The notes: a model not told the origin generated them from the letters alone. Shown: positions 1 to 15,367, numbered from the stretch's first letter. The stretch: 64,000 nt of DNA from Novosphingobium jiangmenense (GCF_015694345.1 NZ_JADQDC010000004.1:1-64000), one strand, 5' to 3'. Numbers and translations are program-made.

Positions 1-127
1 CTGCGATCTCGTCAAACGGGTTCATGCTCATCTTCACGTTCGCAAGATCGACCCCCGAACCATCCGCCTTCACACGTGGCTTCACGTTGTAGTCAATCAC
101 CCGCTTCACGCAGACCAGGGCTTTCAT
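1..127 (-). CDS. etfB: Electron transfer flavoprotein subunit beta, N-terminal fragment
   Basis: Only the first 42 codons lie in the window; the gene runs off the left edge. The reverse strand reads [16 protein letters not shown] and continues to MNPFDEIA, which is the typical start of EtfB. EtfB forms a heterodimer with EtfA and carries electrons from acyl-CoA dehydrogenases to ETF-ubiquinone oxidoreductase. The start is the ATG at 125-127. The next gene upstream on the same strand is sucC, whose terminator lies between them, so the two are probably separate transcripts. Assignment rests on the N-terminus alone. Confidence 0.85.
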   Translation of the reverse strand, partial: MKALVCVKRVIDYNVKPRVKADGSGVDLANVKMSMNPFDEIA

Positions 128-218
128 CGCAAGGCGTCCTTTCCTTGATTCCGTGGGCTTCCGCATAATTTGCGCTTACGTAAACGTCAACTGCACAAGT
201 GGGTCTTGCGTTGCGTAA

Positions 219-250
219 CAAAAAAGGGCGCCGGTTGCCCGACGCCCCTT
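219..250 (-). terminator. Rho-independent terminator of sucC
   Basis: A 9-bp stem (226-234 with 239-247, one G-U pair) closes a GCAA tetraloop on the minus strand. A run of Ts follows on that strand. It lies about 30 bases after the sucC stop codon. Confidence 0.85.
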
Positions 251-275
251 CTTGGAACAACAATCAGGTGAAATA

Positions 276-1490
276 TCAGGCGACCTTCCGGACTTCAGCG
301 ACGATCTTCCTGGCGGCATCGCCGAGGTCGTTGGCGGGGACGATGGGCAGGCCCGAGTTGGCGAGGATGTCCTTGCCCTGCTGTACGTTGGTGCCTTCGA
401 GGCGGACGACGAGGGGAACCGAGAGGTTCACTTCCTTGGCCGCAGCGACGATGCCGTCGGCGATGATGTCGCACTTCATGATCCCGCCGAAGATGTTGAC
501 GAGAATGCCCTTCACCGCCGGGTCCTTGAGGATGATCTTGAACGCCGCGGTGACCTTCTCGGTCGTCGCACCGCCGCCCACGTCGAGGAAGTTCGCCGGG
601 AATTCGCCGTTGAGCTTGATGATGTCCATCGTCGCCATGGCAAGGCCTGCGCCGTTGACCATGCAGCCGATGTTGCCGTCGAGCTTGATGTAGGCGAGGT
701 CGTACTTGCTCGCCTCGATCTCGGCCGGGTCTTCCTCGGTCTCGTCGCGCAGCGCCATCACGTCGGGGTGGCGATAGAGCGAGTTCGAATCGAAGCTCAT
801 CTTGGTGTCGAGGACGAGGAGGTTGGCGGCCCCAGAAGAATCTGGCTTTGTCTCCACCAGCGGGTTGATCTCGAGCATGTCGCAATCCAATGCCACGAAG
901 GCGTTGTAGAGCTGCTCGGCGATCTTGCCGGCCTGCTTGTTGAGATCGCCGGTCAGCTTGAGCGCATAGCCGACGGCGCGGCCGTGGTGCGGCATGAAGC
1001 CTTCGGCCGGGTCGATGGTGATCGTGGCGATCTTCTCAGGGGTCGAGTGTGCGACCTCCTCGATGTCCATGCCGCCCTCGGTCGAGACGATCATGGCAAC
1101 GCGGCTCGATGCGCGGTCCACCACCATCGAGAGGTAGTATTCCTTCGCGATATCAACGCCGTCCGTGATGTAGAGGCGGTTGACCTGCTTGCCCGCTTCG
1201 CCGGTCTGCACCGTGACGAGGGTGTTGCCGAGCATCTCCTTGGCGAAAGCCTCGACTTCCTCGATGCTCTTGGCCAGGCGCACGCCGCCCTTGGCATCGG
1301 CGGGCAGTTCCTTGAACTTGCCCTTGCCGCGACCGCCCGCATGGATCTGCGCCTTGACCACGTAAAGCGGCCCCGGAAGCTGCTTGGCCGCAGCAACCGC
1401 TTCCTCAACCGTCAGCGCCGCAATCCCCGCAGGAATGCCGACACCAAACTTCGCAAGCAGTTCCTTCGCCTGGTACTCATGGACGTTCAT
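276..1490 (-). CDS. sucC: Succinate-CoA ligase (ADP-forming) subunit beta
   Basis: The beta subunit of succinyl-CoA synthetase binds the nucleotide and, with SucD, makes ATP from succinyl-CoA in the TCA cycle. The protein has 404 residues. An ATP-grasp domain fills the N-terminal half (start [12 protein letters not shown], glycine loop [10 protein letters not shown] at 51-60, metal-binding region EINPLVET at 207-214). A CoA-ligase domain follows with GGGATTEKV and [10 protein letters not shown]. It is slightly longer than the usual 385-400 residues because of a polar insertion after ETK (about 215-222). sucD is not adjacent in the window. Confidence 0.96.
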   Translation of the reverse strand: MNVHEYQAKELLAKFGVGIPAGIAALTVEEAVAAAKQLPGPLYVVKAQIHAGGRGKGKFKELPADAKGGVRLAKSIEEVEAFAKEMLGNTLVTVQTGEAGKQVNRLYITDGVDIAKEYYLSMVVDRASSRVAMIVSTEGGMDIEEVAHSTPEKIATITIDPAEGFMPHHGRAVGYALKLTGDLNKQAGKIAEQLYNAFVALDCDMLEINPLVETKPDSSGAANLLVLDTKMSFDSNSLYRHPDVMALRDETEEDPAEIEASKYDLAYIKLDGNIGCMVNGAGLAMATMDIIKLNGEFPANFLDVGGGATTEKVTAAFKIILKDPAVKGILVNIFGGIMKCDIIADGIVAAAKEVNLSVPLVVRLEGTNVQQGKDILANSGLPIVPANDLGDAARKIVAEVRKVA

Positions 1491-1605
1491 GCGTTTTCCC
1501 CGTTTCGAACAGGCGCGCCATGCTGGCGCAAAGGTATACGACGCCGTTGGCGCTAGACTCGGAATGCCTTAAGCACAGTGTGGGAAGCTTGAAAAGGAGC
1601 GTCAA

Positions 1606-1641
1606 TGCGAGACATCACGCAATCTTTGATAACGTCTCGCA
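1606..1641. promoter_or_regulatory. Inverted repeat upstream of the CysQ-like gene
   Basis: TGCGAGAC (1606-1613) and GTCTCGCA (1634-1641) form a perfect 8-bp dyad with a 20-base spacer. It ends 42 bases before the start codon at 1684, where an operator or leader hairpin could sit. No known regulator motif is recognised. Confidence 0.25.
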
Positions 1642-1683
1642 ATTGCAGAATATCAGGATGGTGGCCGTCCATGGAGGCGCAGA

Positions 1684-2460
1684 ATGATCGACTATGACCG
1701 CCTCCACCAGATCGTCCGCGCCGCCGGAGACATGGCGCTGGGACTCTGGCCGGGCCACGGCCATGCTCCGCAAGTCTGGGAGAAAACGCCGGGCAGTCCG
1801 ATATGCGACGCCGACCTTGCGGTCGATGCCTTTCTCAAGCGGGAACTGGGCGCGCTACTCCCCTCCGCCGGGTGGCTTTCCGAAGAAACTGTCGATCATC
1901 CCGAGCGGCTGGAACGCGGACTGTGCTGGCTGGTCGATCCTGTGGACGGGACGCGCGATTTCGTGCGCGGGCGGCCCGGGTGGTCGGTGTCGGTAGCGCT
2001 GGTCAGCGAGGGACGACCGTTGATCGGGGCGCTGAGCGCGCCGGCGCGGGGCGAGTACTGGTCTGCCATTGCCGGACAGGGCGCGATGCGGAACGGCATA
2101 ACGCTGCACGCCAGCACGCGCACGATACTCCCCGGATCGCGCGTGCCTGCCGACACCCTGCCCAAGGCTGATGCCGATCTCGTGACAGTGGACAAACCCA
2201 ACTCGATCGCGCTGCGCATTGCCATGGTCGGAGCGAACGAAGCCGACCTGCTGGCGACGCTGCGCTGGGGCTTCGAATGGGACATTGCCGCAGCAACTTT
2301 GATCGCGCGAGAGGCCGGAGCAGCGACTTCGGACGCGTTCGGCAAGCCATTGCACTACAACAAGCGCGATCCCCGCGCCTTCGGTCTGCTGGTTACTGCA
2401 CCGGCAATCCATGCTGCCGCAGTGGAACGGCTGGCCGAAAGGGCAGCGAAGCTCGCCTAG
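1684..2460 (+). CDS. cysQ: 3'(2'),5'-bisphosphate nucleotidase CysQ / inositol monophosphatase family
   Basis: A 258-residue member of the lithium-sensitive, Mg-dependent phosphatase family. Metal-binding motifs are SEE at 66-68, DPVDGT at 85-90 and the C-terminal WDIAAA near 199-204. CysQ proteins remove the 3'-phosphate of PAP(S) made during sulfate assimilation, whereas inositol monophosphatases are close relatives. The short length and the divergent N-terminus favour CysQ, but substrate cannot be fixed from sequence. It converges on the aldo/keto reductase gene with a four-base overlap. Confidence 0.8.
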   Translation: MIDYDRLHQIVRAAGDMALGLWPGHGHAPQVWEKTPGSPICDADLAVDAFLKRELGALLPSAGWLSEETVDHPERLERGLCWLVDPVDGTRDFVRGRPGWSVSVALVSEGRPLIGALSAPARGEYWSAIAGQGAMRNGITLHASTRTILPGSRVPADTLPKADADLVTVDKPNSIALRIAMVGANEADLLATLRWGFEWDIAAATLIAREAGAATSDAFGKPLHYNKRDPRAFGLLVTAPAIHAAAVERLAERAAKLA

Positions 2461-3452
2461 ACGAAGTCCTCGGTGTCGATGGTGGGCAGCATGACCCCGG
2501 CATAGCGGTGGCCGGAAACAGTCTGCTGGTTGATCAGCGCATCGACTTCCGTTGCCACGGCCGCGGGGATTTCCCAGTCCCAGCGGGCGATGTTCTCTTC
2601 GAGGTGGGCGATCTTGCCGGTGCCGGGAATGGTGACGACATGCTCGCCCCGCGAGAGCACCCAGGCGAGCGACAGTTGCGCCGGCGTCACCCCTTCGCGC
2701 GCTGCGATGGCGTTGAAAGCATCGACCAGTGCTAGGTTCTTCTGCCAGTTTTCACCCATGAAGCGCGGCATCGCCTTGCGGATGTCGCCATCGGGCAGCG
2801 CTTGCGGATCGCGGACGCCATTGGCGAGCACCCCGCGTGCAACCGGCGAGAAGGCGACGAAGGTGGTGCCGAGCTCGCGGCAGGCTTCGAGCACGGCGAT
2901 CTCAGCCTGACGCGTCCACGGCGAGTATTCGGTCTGCATCGCGGCGATCGGGTGAACTGCGGCAGCCTTGCGCAGGGTCTCTGCCGACATTTCCGAAAGG
3001 CCGATCCCGCCGATCTTGCCCTCCTTCACGAGGTCCGCCAACGCGCCGACCGAATCCTCGATCGGCACCGTGAAATCGCGGCGGTGCATGTAGTAGAGGT
3101 CGATGTGATCGGTCTGGAGCAGGCGGAGCGAGACTTCGAGTTCGCTGCGGATGGTATCGGGATGGCAATCTATCCCGCGCTTTTCGCCACTGGCGAAGAT
3201 GCCCATCTTCGAGGCGAGGAAGACCTTGTCGCGGCGGCCCTTGAGCGCGACGCCCACCTGCGTTTCGTTGTGACCAAGGCCATAGAGACGGGCCGTATCG
3301 AAGTGGTCGTAGCCGATGTCGACGGCGTACTGGAGCAGGCGGATGCCGTCTTCCTCGCTTGGTCGACCGCTGTAGGCCCAGCTCAGCGACATGCAGCCAA
3401 GCCCGATCGGGTTGGTCTCGCGTCCGTTGATCGTGCGGCGCTGAATCGGCAT
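2457..3452 (-). CDS. Aldo/keto reductase
   Basis: A 331-residue NADPH-dependent oxidoreductase with a TIM-barrel fold. The catalytic tetrad is visible as D52 (FDTA), Y57 (LYG), K82 (ASKMG) and H123 (YMHRRD). The C-terminus has the family's PGTGKIAHLEEN cofactor segment, which resembles the AKR13 type group. A longer reading frame extends upstream, but the ATG at 3450-3452 is preceded by AAGGAG at a suitable distance, so it is taken as the start. The physiological substrate is unknown. Confidence 0.9.
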   Translation of the reverse strand: MPIQRRTINGRETNPIGLGCMSLSWAYSGRPSEEDGIRLLQYAVDIGYDHFDTARLYGLGHNETQVGVALKGRRDKVFLASKMGIFASGEKRGIDCHPDTIRSELEVSLRLLQTDHIDLYYMHRRDFTVPIEDSVGALADLVKEGKIGGIGLSEMSAETLRKAAAVHPIAAMQTEYSPWTRQAEIAVLEACRELGTTFVAFSPVARGVLANGVRDPQALPDGDIRKAMPRFMGENWQKNLALVDAFNAIAAREGVTPAQLSLAWVLSRGEHVVTIPGTGKIAHLEENIARWDWEIPAAVATEVDALINQQTVSGHRYAGVMLPTIDTEDFV

Positions 3453-3527
3453 GCGAACCTGTCTCCTTCGGACGCGCCGATGCCAGCCCCACCCGACGGC
3501 GGTCAACCGCGAAACGCATGCTCCATA

Positions 3528-3563
3528 ACAAAAGCGGCGCAGCCCCGAAGGACCGCGCCGCTT
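3528..3563 (-). terminator. Rho-independent terminator of the OmpA-like gene
   Basis: The arms 3533-3540 and 3555-3562 (AGCGGCGC/GCGCCGCT) pair perfectly around a 14-base loop. Ts follow on the minus strand. It lies just after the OmpA-like stop codon and separates that gene from the downstream aldo/keto reductase. Confidence 0.75.
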
Positions 3564-3583
3564 GGTCAAGGCATGTGGAGGCG

Positions 3584-4276
3584 TTACTGGCCCGAGCGAG
3601 CCGCGTTCACATCGTCCTGGCTGATCGGGACGATCTTGATTTCCACGCGGCGGTTGGCCGAACGGCCCTCCTCGGTGTCGTTAGAAGCGATCGGCTGCGA
3701 TTCGCCGAAGCCCTGGCTGCGGATGCGGGCATAGCCGACGCCGCGCGAGGTCAGGTAGTCTGCCACCGCGCGCGCACGGCGCTCCGACAGCGCCTGATTA
3801 TAGGCGTCGGAGCCCGTTGAATCGGTGTGGCCGTACACGTCGATCAGCGAGTTGGGGTATTGGGTCAGCGACTGGGCAATCTTGTCGAGCGTGTCGCGGA
3901 AGCCCGGCTTCACCGCCGAACTGTCAACGTCGAAGGTTACGCCGTTGGGCAGGTTGACGAGGATTGCCTGACCATTGTCGGTCTCGGTAACGTCAACGCC
4001 CGTGCCAGCGGTCTGCTCGCGCAACTGCTTGATCTGCTTGTCCTTCTGGTAGCCGATCACGCCACCGGCGACGCCGCCAATGCCGGCGCCGACAATGCGC
4101 CCGGTCTTGCCACCGATCAGGCCGCCGAGGAGGGCGCCACCAAGCGCGCCACCAATGCCGCCGATGGCGGTGCGAGAAACCTTCTTTTCGCCGGTGTTGG
4201 GATCGGTGACGCAGGCAGACAGGCTGACCAGCGAAACAGCGCACAGGCTCGACATCAGAACACGACGGATTTTCAT
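3584..4276 (-). CDS. OmpA-family lipoprotein with glycine zipper
   Basis: A 230-residue outer-membrane lipoprotein resembling YiaD. It has a signal peptide with lipobox LSAC (Cys22), then a glycine-zipper segment (about 37-75), then an OmpA-like peptidoglycan-binding domain (about 110-218). The domain shows VYGHTDSTG and NRRVEI, including the Asp and Arg that hold diaminopimelate. It probably tethers the outer membrane to the wall. It has its own promoter region, shared divergently with the CNNM gene, and its own terminator. Confidence 0.92.
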   Translation of the reverse strand: MKIRRVLMSSLCAVSLVSLSACVTDPNTGEKKVSRTAIGGIGGALGGALLGGLIGGKTGRIVGAGIGGVAGGVIGYQKDKQIKQLREQTAGTGVDVTETDNGQAILVNLPNGVTFDVDSSAVKPGFRDTLDKIAQSLTQYPNSLIDVYGHTDSTGSDAYNQALSERRARAVADYLTSRGVGYARIRSQGFGESQPIASNDTEEGRSANRRVEIKIVPISQDDVNAARSGQ

Positions 4277-4455
4277 TTCCTGTCCCCTTTTACCAGCATC
4301 CGGACTTCAACATTAACGCCGCGATGGCGCTTTGACAGGGTGAAATACGCCCACTTCGACTGAACGGTTCCCGAACGGGAACCTGCATGGCGCGATCCTC
4401 AGGAACAATTCGCGCGCTATTCGCCTTTCCCGGTAAATCTGTTAGGGGCCATAGC

Positions 4456-5784
4456 GTGACACCTTTTCCCTGGTCTGACGTCTTCGTGATCCTGGGCCTC
4501 GTCTTGCTCAACGGCCTGTTTTCCATGTCGGAACTGGCGATTGTCTCGGCACGCCCTGCCCGCCTCAAGGTTGCTGCCGAAGAGGGCAGCAAGGGTGCGA
4601 AAGTCGCGCTCGCCCTGGCGGCGGACCCCGGAAAATTTTTGTCGACCGTGCAGATCGGCATCACCCTGGTGGGAATCATTGCCGGTGCCTATTCGGGATC
4701 GAGCCTTGGCGGGCCGATGGCGCAACGGCTGGAAGCCTGGGGCTTTCCGGCTCAGTACGCCGACGACGCGGGCTTCGTGATCGTCATTGCGGTTACCACT
4801 TACCTCAGCCTCGTGGTGGGCGAACTGGTGCCCAAGCAACTGGCGCTGCGCGCGGCCGAGCCGATTGCCAAGCTGGCGGCACCGGCCATGGCGTTGATGT
4901 CGAAGGTAACCGCACCCTTCGTCTGGCTGCTCGACAATTCGTCCAGCGCGATCATCCGCCTGCTTGGCCTGAAGCAGGGCACCGAGCAGGAGGTGACTGC
5001 CGAGGAACTCCACATGATCTTCGCCGAAGCCACGCGCTCCGGCGTGATCGAGGAGGAAGAGCGGGCGATCATGACCGGCATCATGCGCCTGGCCGAGAGG
5101 CCGGTGCGCGAGGTGATGACGCCGCGCACCGAACTGCACTGGATCGAGCGCAAGGCGAGCGAAGCGGACCTGCGCGAGGCGATCGAGGACAGCCCTCATT
5201 CGCTGCTGCTGGTGGCGGACGGGTCGGTCGACCGGATCGTTGGCGTAGTGAAGGTGCGCGACGTGCTTTCGACGCTGCTGCGCGGGCGCAAGGTTCAGCT
5301 CGGGCGGCTGATGAAGAAGCCCGCAATCGTGCCGGACCAGCTCGATACGATGGATGCGCTGGGCATGATCCAGCAGGCCGAAGTGGCGATCGCGCTGGTG
5401 CACGACGAATATGGACACCTTGAAGGCATCGTCACCCCAGCAGACTTGCTGGCGGCAATTGCCGGCAACTTCGTCGGCCATGCCGATGCCGGTGACGAGC
5501 CGATGGTGGTGGAACGCGAGGACGGCTCGCTGCTGATCTCGGGCGCGCTGCCTGCCGACGCGCTGGCGGACCGGCTCGGGCTGGACCTGCCTGACGACCG
5601 CGAATTCGCGACGACGGCGGGGTACTGCCTCTCCGTCCTCAAGAAGCTGCCCAACGAGGGCGAGCATTTCCACGATCAGGGGTGGCGCTTCGAAGTGGTC
5701 GACATGGACGGTCGCAAGATCGACAAGCTGCTGGTGTGCCGGACCAAGGCCATGCCTGCAGTTGCGCCTGAGGGGGATGGCTGA
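4456..5784 (+). CDS. CNNM/CorC (HlyC) family membrane protein with CBS domains
   Basis: The protein has an N-terminal CNNM transmembrane domain (several helices in about 1-170), a tandem CBS pair (about 185-330) and a C-terminal CorC_HlyC domain ending near FEVVDMDGRKIDKLLV. Family members are linked to Mg2+/Co2+ transport and were once called hemolysins. The GTG at 4456 gives 442 residues beginning VTPFPWSDVF and has an AGGGG sequence just upstream. An in-frame ATG at 4387 would add 23 residues that look non-membrane, so GTG is preferred. Ion specificity cannot be read from sequence. Confidence 0.9.
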   Translation: MTPFPWSDVFVILGLVLLNGLFSMSELAIVSARPARLKVAAEEGSKGAKVALALAADPGKFLSTVQIGITLVGIIAGAYSGSSLGGPMAQRLEAWGFPAQYADDAGFVIVIAVTTYLSLVVGELVPKQLALRAAEPIAKLAAPAMALMSKVTAPFVWLLDNSSSAIIRLLGLKQGTEQEVTAEELHMIFAEATRSGVIEEEERAIMTGIMRLAERPVREVMTPRTELHWIERKASEADLREAIEDSPHSLLLVADGSVDRIVGVVKVRDVLSTLLRGRKVQLGRLMKKPAIVPDQLDTMDALGMIQQAEVAIALVHDEYGHLEGIVTPADLLAAIAGNFVGHADAGDEPMVVEREDGSLLISGALPADALADRLGLDLPDDREFATTAGYCLSVLKKLPNEGEHFHDQGWRFEVVDMDGRKIDKLLVCRTKAMPAVAPEGDG

Positions 5785-5795
5785 CTTAGCGTGTG

Positions 5796-5883
5796 ATGCT
5801 TCGACAGGCTCAGCATGAGCGGGGTTTGTAAGAGCATAAGGTAACTCAACCGACGCCCGCTCATCCTGAGCTTGTCGAAGGAT
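5796..5883. repeat. Imperfect palindromic repeat pair (REP-like)
   Basis: Two 28-base arms (5796-5823 and 5856-5883) are inverted copies matching at 25 of 28 positions, around a 32-base spacer. The core TTCGACAGGCTCAG is a dispersed intergenic element common in sphingomonad genomes. It lies between two genes that converge here, CNNM and gltD. Confidence 0.8.
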
Positions 5884-5892
5884 GCCAACGCA

Positions 5893-5920
5893 AAAGGGGC
5901 GACCTTGCGGACGCCCCTTT
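5893..5920 (-). terminator. Rho-independent terminator of gltBD
   Basis: AAAGGGGCG (5893-5901) pairs with CGCCCCTTT (5912-5920) around a 10-base loop. Ts at the 3' end on the minus strand complete it, about 25 bases past the gltD stop codon. Confidence 0.75.
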
Positions 5921-5943
5921 CCTGTTCAGTGATGTTCTGACGA

Positions 5944-7377
<1,434 letters not shown>

Positions 7378-7390
7378 TGTAATCTAACCC

Positions 7391-12031
<4,641 letters not shown>

Positions 12032-12274
12032 CTCGATGATCGTCCTACATTCAAAAAAGCGGCAATGGCCGAAACGGCTGCGGCGCGCGAATCACCCTCG
12101 CGGAAAAGCGACGAAAATTGCGCGAAGTGCCCCCATGACTGCAGGAAAGTTATTTTGCAACTGCGCAAGGGCATCAAGCGGGCGCTTAATGCCGTAAATA
12201 CGGTTGCGACATGGCAGATATTGCCGGTTTCCGGGACCTTACTGCCCGAAAGTGCCGTGCAGGACCGTCAGAAA

Positions 12275-13864
12275 TCAGCCTTGGGCGGTCATCCGCTGCA
12301 GCGTGGCGAGTGCGGCCCGGAGGGCGCGGTCGGCCTCTTCCGGATCGGGCAGCGCGCCGGGGACTGCAGCCGTTGCCGGGGGCATGGCCTCGGTCGGGCT
12401 GGAAGGTGCCGCGCGACCGGGCGCGGCAAGGGGCGAGCCGGGAAGCTGCTGGATCGTCGGCCGCTCGAAGTGCCGCGGCGCCTGAAGCACCGAACCCTGC
12501 CCCGGAAACACCACGACCGGCTCCAGGGAATCCTCGACGTCGCCTCCCGCATCGCTGCCAAGGCCGAGGCCGTCGTCTATGCGGAAGGCCGGGCGCAACG
12601 AGGTCGGCTGCATGTCGAGCAGCGAGGGATAGCGTTCCTCCGCCACTTCCGGTTCTGCCGTCGCCTGCTGTTCCGAGGCGCCCAATTCGGCAACTGGACC
12701 TGCCGACTTGAGAAAGCGGGGCGGCGCTGCAGCTTCGTCAATCTCATCCGCATCGGCTTGCTCGACCGCATGGTCAACCAGAGGCGGCTCGAAGGCGGCG
12801 GGCCGAATGGGGACAACGCGATCCGGCTGCATTTGCGCCGGTGCAGGCGCAACCGCGGCGTCCTCGGAAGCAGGACGGATAGGGGCAGACACGGCCTGGG
12901 CCGAAAACCTCGCACTCGGTGCGACGAAGCTGGACGCTTCGAGCGGGGCGAGATCACGTGTCGGCGCGGCATGGCGCGAAATGGCCAGGGCTAGGCGTTC
13001 GATCAGTTGCACCATGCCGAGCGCATCGAGGGGCGCGCGCTCAAGCGGGGTCACGTCGTCAGCAGGTGCCTGGTGCAAAGTCTGGCGCGGAGCCGATACC
13101 GCCGGCTGCGCCTGCGGCTGGGGCTCGACCGGCGCTTCAGGCGCAATTTCAGCTGCCGGGGATTCCGGAACCGCATCGGCCTGAGCAAAAGGAGCGGCAG
13201 GTGGGGGGGCGGGCACAAGGACCGTCTGAGAAAGGACCGCCTGAGAGGCGCTGTCTGCGGCGTCAAACAGGCCCTTCATGGCCAGCGGATCTGCCGAGCC
13301 GAGCGGCCCGGGCTTGTGCGCCTCCGCAGCGGGCGCGGCCTCGTCTCGTTCCCACGGCAGGAAGCCGGGCAGCGGGGCCTCTTCGGAAGGCACCATGAGG
13401 CGGCCTTCGTCGTTGAGGGAAAGCGCGCGGCGGCGCGATGGGACTTCGGCGTCATCATCGATGCCACCGATCGGCTCGCCCAGATCCTCCCTGGGATTGA
13501 GCGGTTTGCGCGCCTCAACGGTCTCTGGCTGCGCAACCGGCCTGCTGCGCGACGTTGCCCCCATGTCCCGCCGGCGTGGCGCGGCTGCCTCGCGCGGGGC
13601 AAGACGGCGACCGACCACGAAGCCGATCACGGCTCCCGTCAGCAGCATCACGAGCGCCAGCAATACGCGCGCCGTGAAGCCAAGCGGTGGAGCGGCAGCG
13701 GGAAGCACCGCAGGAATACCCAAAGCCACCACAGGGCCTTCAAGCAGAGAGGGCGCGACGGCAAAGCTTCCCAGCCCCAGGAAGGCCGCGAACCACAATG
13801 CAGTCACAACCGGGAACATCGGGTGCGCGGTGATGGGCTTTTGCTTGCGCTTCGTCGCGGTCAC
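12275..13864 (-). CDS. Ala/Pro-rich protein with two membrane segments, unknown function
   Basis: No family is recognised. The N-terminus has two hydrophobic segments (FPVVTALWFAAFLGLGSF and RVLLALVMLLTGAVIGFVV) followed by basic residues. The rest is a long, low-complexity, acidic and Ala/Pro-rich region without clear domains. The start is taken as the GTG at 13862-13864 with AGGATGAG upstream, giving 529 residues; the frame stays open further upstream into the preceding gene. It lies 49 bases downstream of the exosortase-A-associated glycosyltransferase, so it is probably cotranscribed and may be an envelope or polysaccharide accessory protein. Confidence 0.6.
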   Translation of the reverse strand: MTATKRKQKPITAHPMFPVVTALWFAAFLGLGSFAVAPSLLEGPVVALGIPAVLPAAAPPLGFTARVLLALVMLLTGAVIGFVVGRRLAPREAAAPRRRDMGATSRSRPVAQPETVEARKPLNPREDLGEPIGGIDDDAEVPSRRRALSLNDEGRLMVPSEEAPLPGFLPWERDEAAPAAEAHKPGPLGSADPLAMKGLFDAADSASQAVLSQTVLVPAPPPAAPFAQADAVPESPAAEIAPEAPVEPQPQAQPAVSAPRQTLHQAPADDVTPLERAPLDALGMVQLIERLALAISRHAAPTRDLAPLEASSFVAPSARFSAQAVSAPIRPASEDAAVAPAPAQMQPDRVVPIRPAAFEPPLVDHAVEQADADEIDEAAAPPRFLKSAGPVAELGASEQQATAEPEVAEERYPSLLDMQPTSLRPAFRIDDGLGLGSDAGGDVEDSLEPVVVFPGQGSVLQAPRHFERPTIQQLPGSPLAAPGRAAPSSPTEAMPPATAAVPGALPDPEEADRALRAALATLQRMTAQG

Positions 13865-13913
13865 TTGCGTCTCATCCTGTGCTTCCGGCCTTTTCAGACC
13901 CGGCGATCGCTGA

Positions 13914-15140
13914 TCACGCGGCAATCGCGGGCATTCGGTGATTCGGTAACAGGGCTTGGTAAACAGGGAGATAACGCCTGACGTTGAGAGCCCAGTCATG
14001 GCTGCTGCGGACAAAGTCCCGCGCCACCTCGCGCTGGGCGTTCCAGCTTTGCGGTGTACCCAGAAGCTCCGAGAGCGCTGCCGCCAGACCAACGGGATCG
14101 TCGGGGGGGAACAGGGTGCCGGTCTGTCCATGCCGGATCAGCTCGCGATGGCCGCCGACGTCCGAGGCGCTGACGAGCTTGCCCTGGGCCATGGCCTCGA
14201 GCGGCTTTAGAGGGGTGACAAGATCGGTCAGGCGCATCGCCTTGCGCGGATAGCAGACCACATCGACCAGCGAGTAATAACGGTCTACCTCGTGATGGGG
14301 GACGCGACCGACGAAGCGGATGGCATCCGCCACCGGCGAGGCCTGTGCCTGCGCGCGCAAGTCCGCCTCGGCCGGGCCGCCACCGACCAGGAGCAGGCGC
14401 GCAGCGGGCACCCGGGCGACGATGGCAGGCATCGCGGCGATCAGGTCGTCGAGCCCTTCATAGGGGTAGAAGCTGCCGAGAAAGCCGATCACCGGACCCT
14501 CACCCAGCCCGAGTTCGGCGGCCAGCGCTGCATCGCGCGGCAGGGGATCGCCGAACAGGTCGAGATCGACGCCATTGGGCATGATCGAGAGCTTTTCGGG
14601 CGGGAAGCCGCGCGCGATCAGATCGGTGCGCAAGCCCTCGCAGATTGTCACCACATGGTCGGCGCCGCTGACGACATCGTTCTCCAGTACGCGGGTCAGC
14701 CAGTACTTGGCGGAGCCTTCGCGCCCGGTGCCATTGCCGACGGCGGCGTCCTCCCAGAAGGCGCGGATCTCGTAGACCACGGGAATCCCAAGCTTGCGCC
14801 CAGCTTTGAGAGCTGCGAGTCCGCACAGTGCGGGCGAGTGGGCGTGGAGCACATCCGGCCGCCATTCGCGCGCCAGTTTGACGATACGGTCGGCCAGCGC
14901 CGTAACTTCGCTCCATTCACGCACCAGCGGAAGACCACCCGAAGCACCCCCTGCGCGATAGAAGGTCAGGCCATCGACCACTTCGGGATCGGCGGGCGTC
15001 GGCGCGGTGTGGCGCTGCCCGGTGACCCCGCGCACCTCCAGCCCCAGCGCCTCCTGCGCCTTGAGGATCGCGCGGGTGCGGAAGGTGTAGCCGCTGTGCA
15101 TCGGCAGCGAATGGTCGAGAACGTGGAGCACGCGTGTCAT
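13914..15140 (-). CDS. Glycosyltransferase, exosortase-A-system-associated family (GT4)
   Basis: A 408-residue GT-B glycosyltransferase. The N-terminus MTRVLHVLDHSLPMHSGYTFR and the internal YEIRAFWEDAAV match my memory of the TIGR04063 family found beside exosortase A genes. The C-terminal GT4 half has GFLGSFYPYEG and PLKPLEAMAQGK. It probably adds a sugar to an exported polysaccharide or glycoprotein. It is divergent from the small gene and O-glycosylation ligase on the other strand. No exosortase or PEP-CTERM protein lies in the window, so its partners must be elsewhere. Confidence 0.85.
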   Translation of the reverse strand: MTRVLHVLDHSLPMHSGYTFRTRAILKAQEALGLEVRGVTGQRHTAPTPADPEVVDGLTFYRAGGASGGLPLVREWSEVTALADRIVKLAREWRPDVLHAHSPALCGLAALKAGRKLGIPVVYEIRAFWEDAAVGNGTGREGSAKYWLTRVLENDVVSGADHVVTICEGLRTDLIARGFPPEKLSIMPNGVDLDLFGDPLPRDAALAAELGLGEGPVIGFLGSFYPYEGLDDLIAAMPAIVARVPAARLLLVGGGPAEADLRAQAQASPVADAIRFVGRVPHHEVDRYYSLVDVVCYPRKAMRLTDLVTPLKPLEAMAQGKLVSASDVGGHRELIRHGQTGTLFPPDDPVGLAAALSELLGTPQSWNAQREVARDFVRSSHDWALNVRRYLPVYQALLPNHRMPAIAA

Positions 15141-15205
15141 GGCTTCCGTCTGCCATGGAAGGCTTAACGCCGCGTCAACCTCGATCGGCTAGCGCTTGGC
15201 CCGAC

Positions 15206-15367
15206 ATGATCGACAAGTTCACGATATTCCTGCCGCACGTGCTGATGGCGATTGCCGTCTGGCGACTGCTGCATCGTGACGACCTCGATGACGATCCCTC
15301 GCTGCCCGGCCGCAAGGTGCCGTTCCGCAAGAGTAGCAGTCCCGCTCCGGACAGCAGCGATGCTTGA
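15206..15367 (+). CDS. Small membrane-anchored protein upstream of the O-glycosylation ligase
   Basis: A 53-residue frame beginning MIDKFTIFLPHVLMAIAVWR, with one hydrophobic stretch and a charged tail. It overlaps the ligase start by eight bases, suggesting translational coupling. No family is recognised. Its position right before the ligase, in the only open stretch between divergent genes, makes it plausible but unproven. Confidence 0.5.
   Translation: MIDKFTIFLPHVLMAIAVWRLLHRDDLDDDPSLPGRKVPFRKSSSPAPDSSDA

Noticed and set aside
252..1556. An open frame opposite sucC
   Set aside because: Antisense shadow; the minus strand reads as complete SucC.
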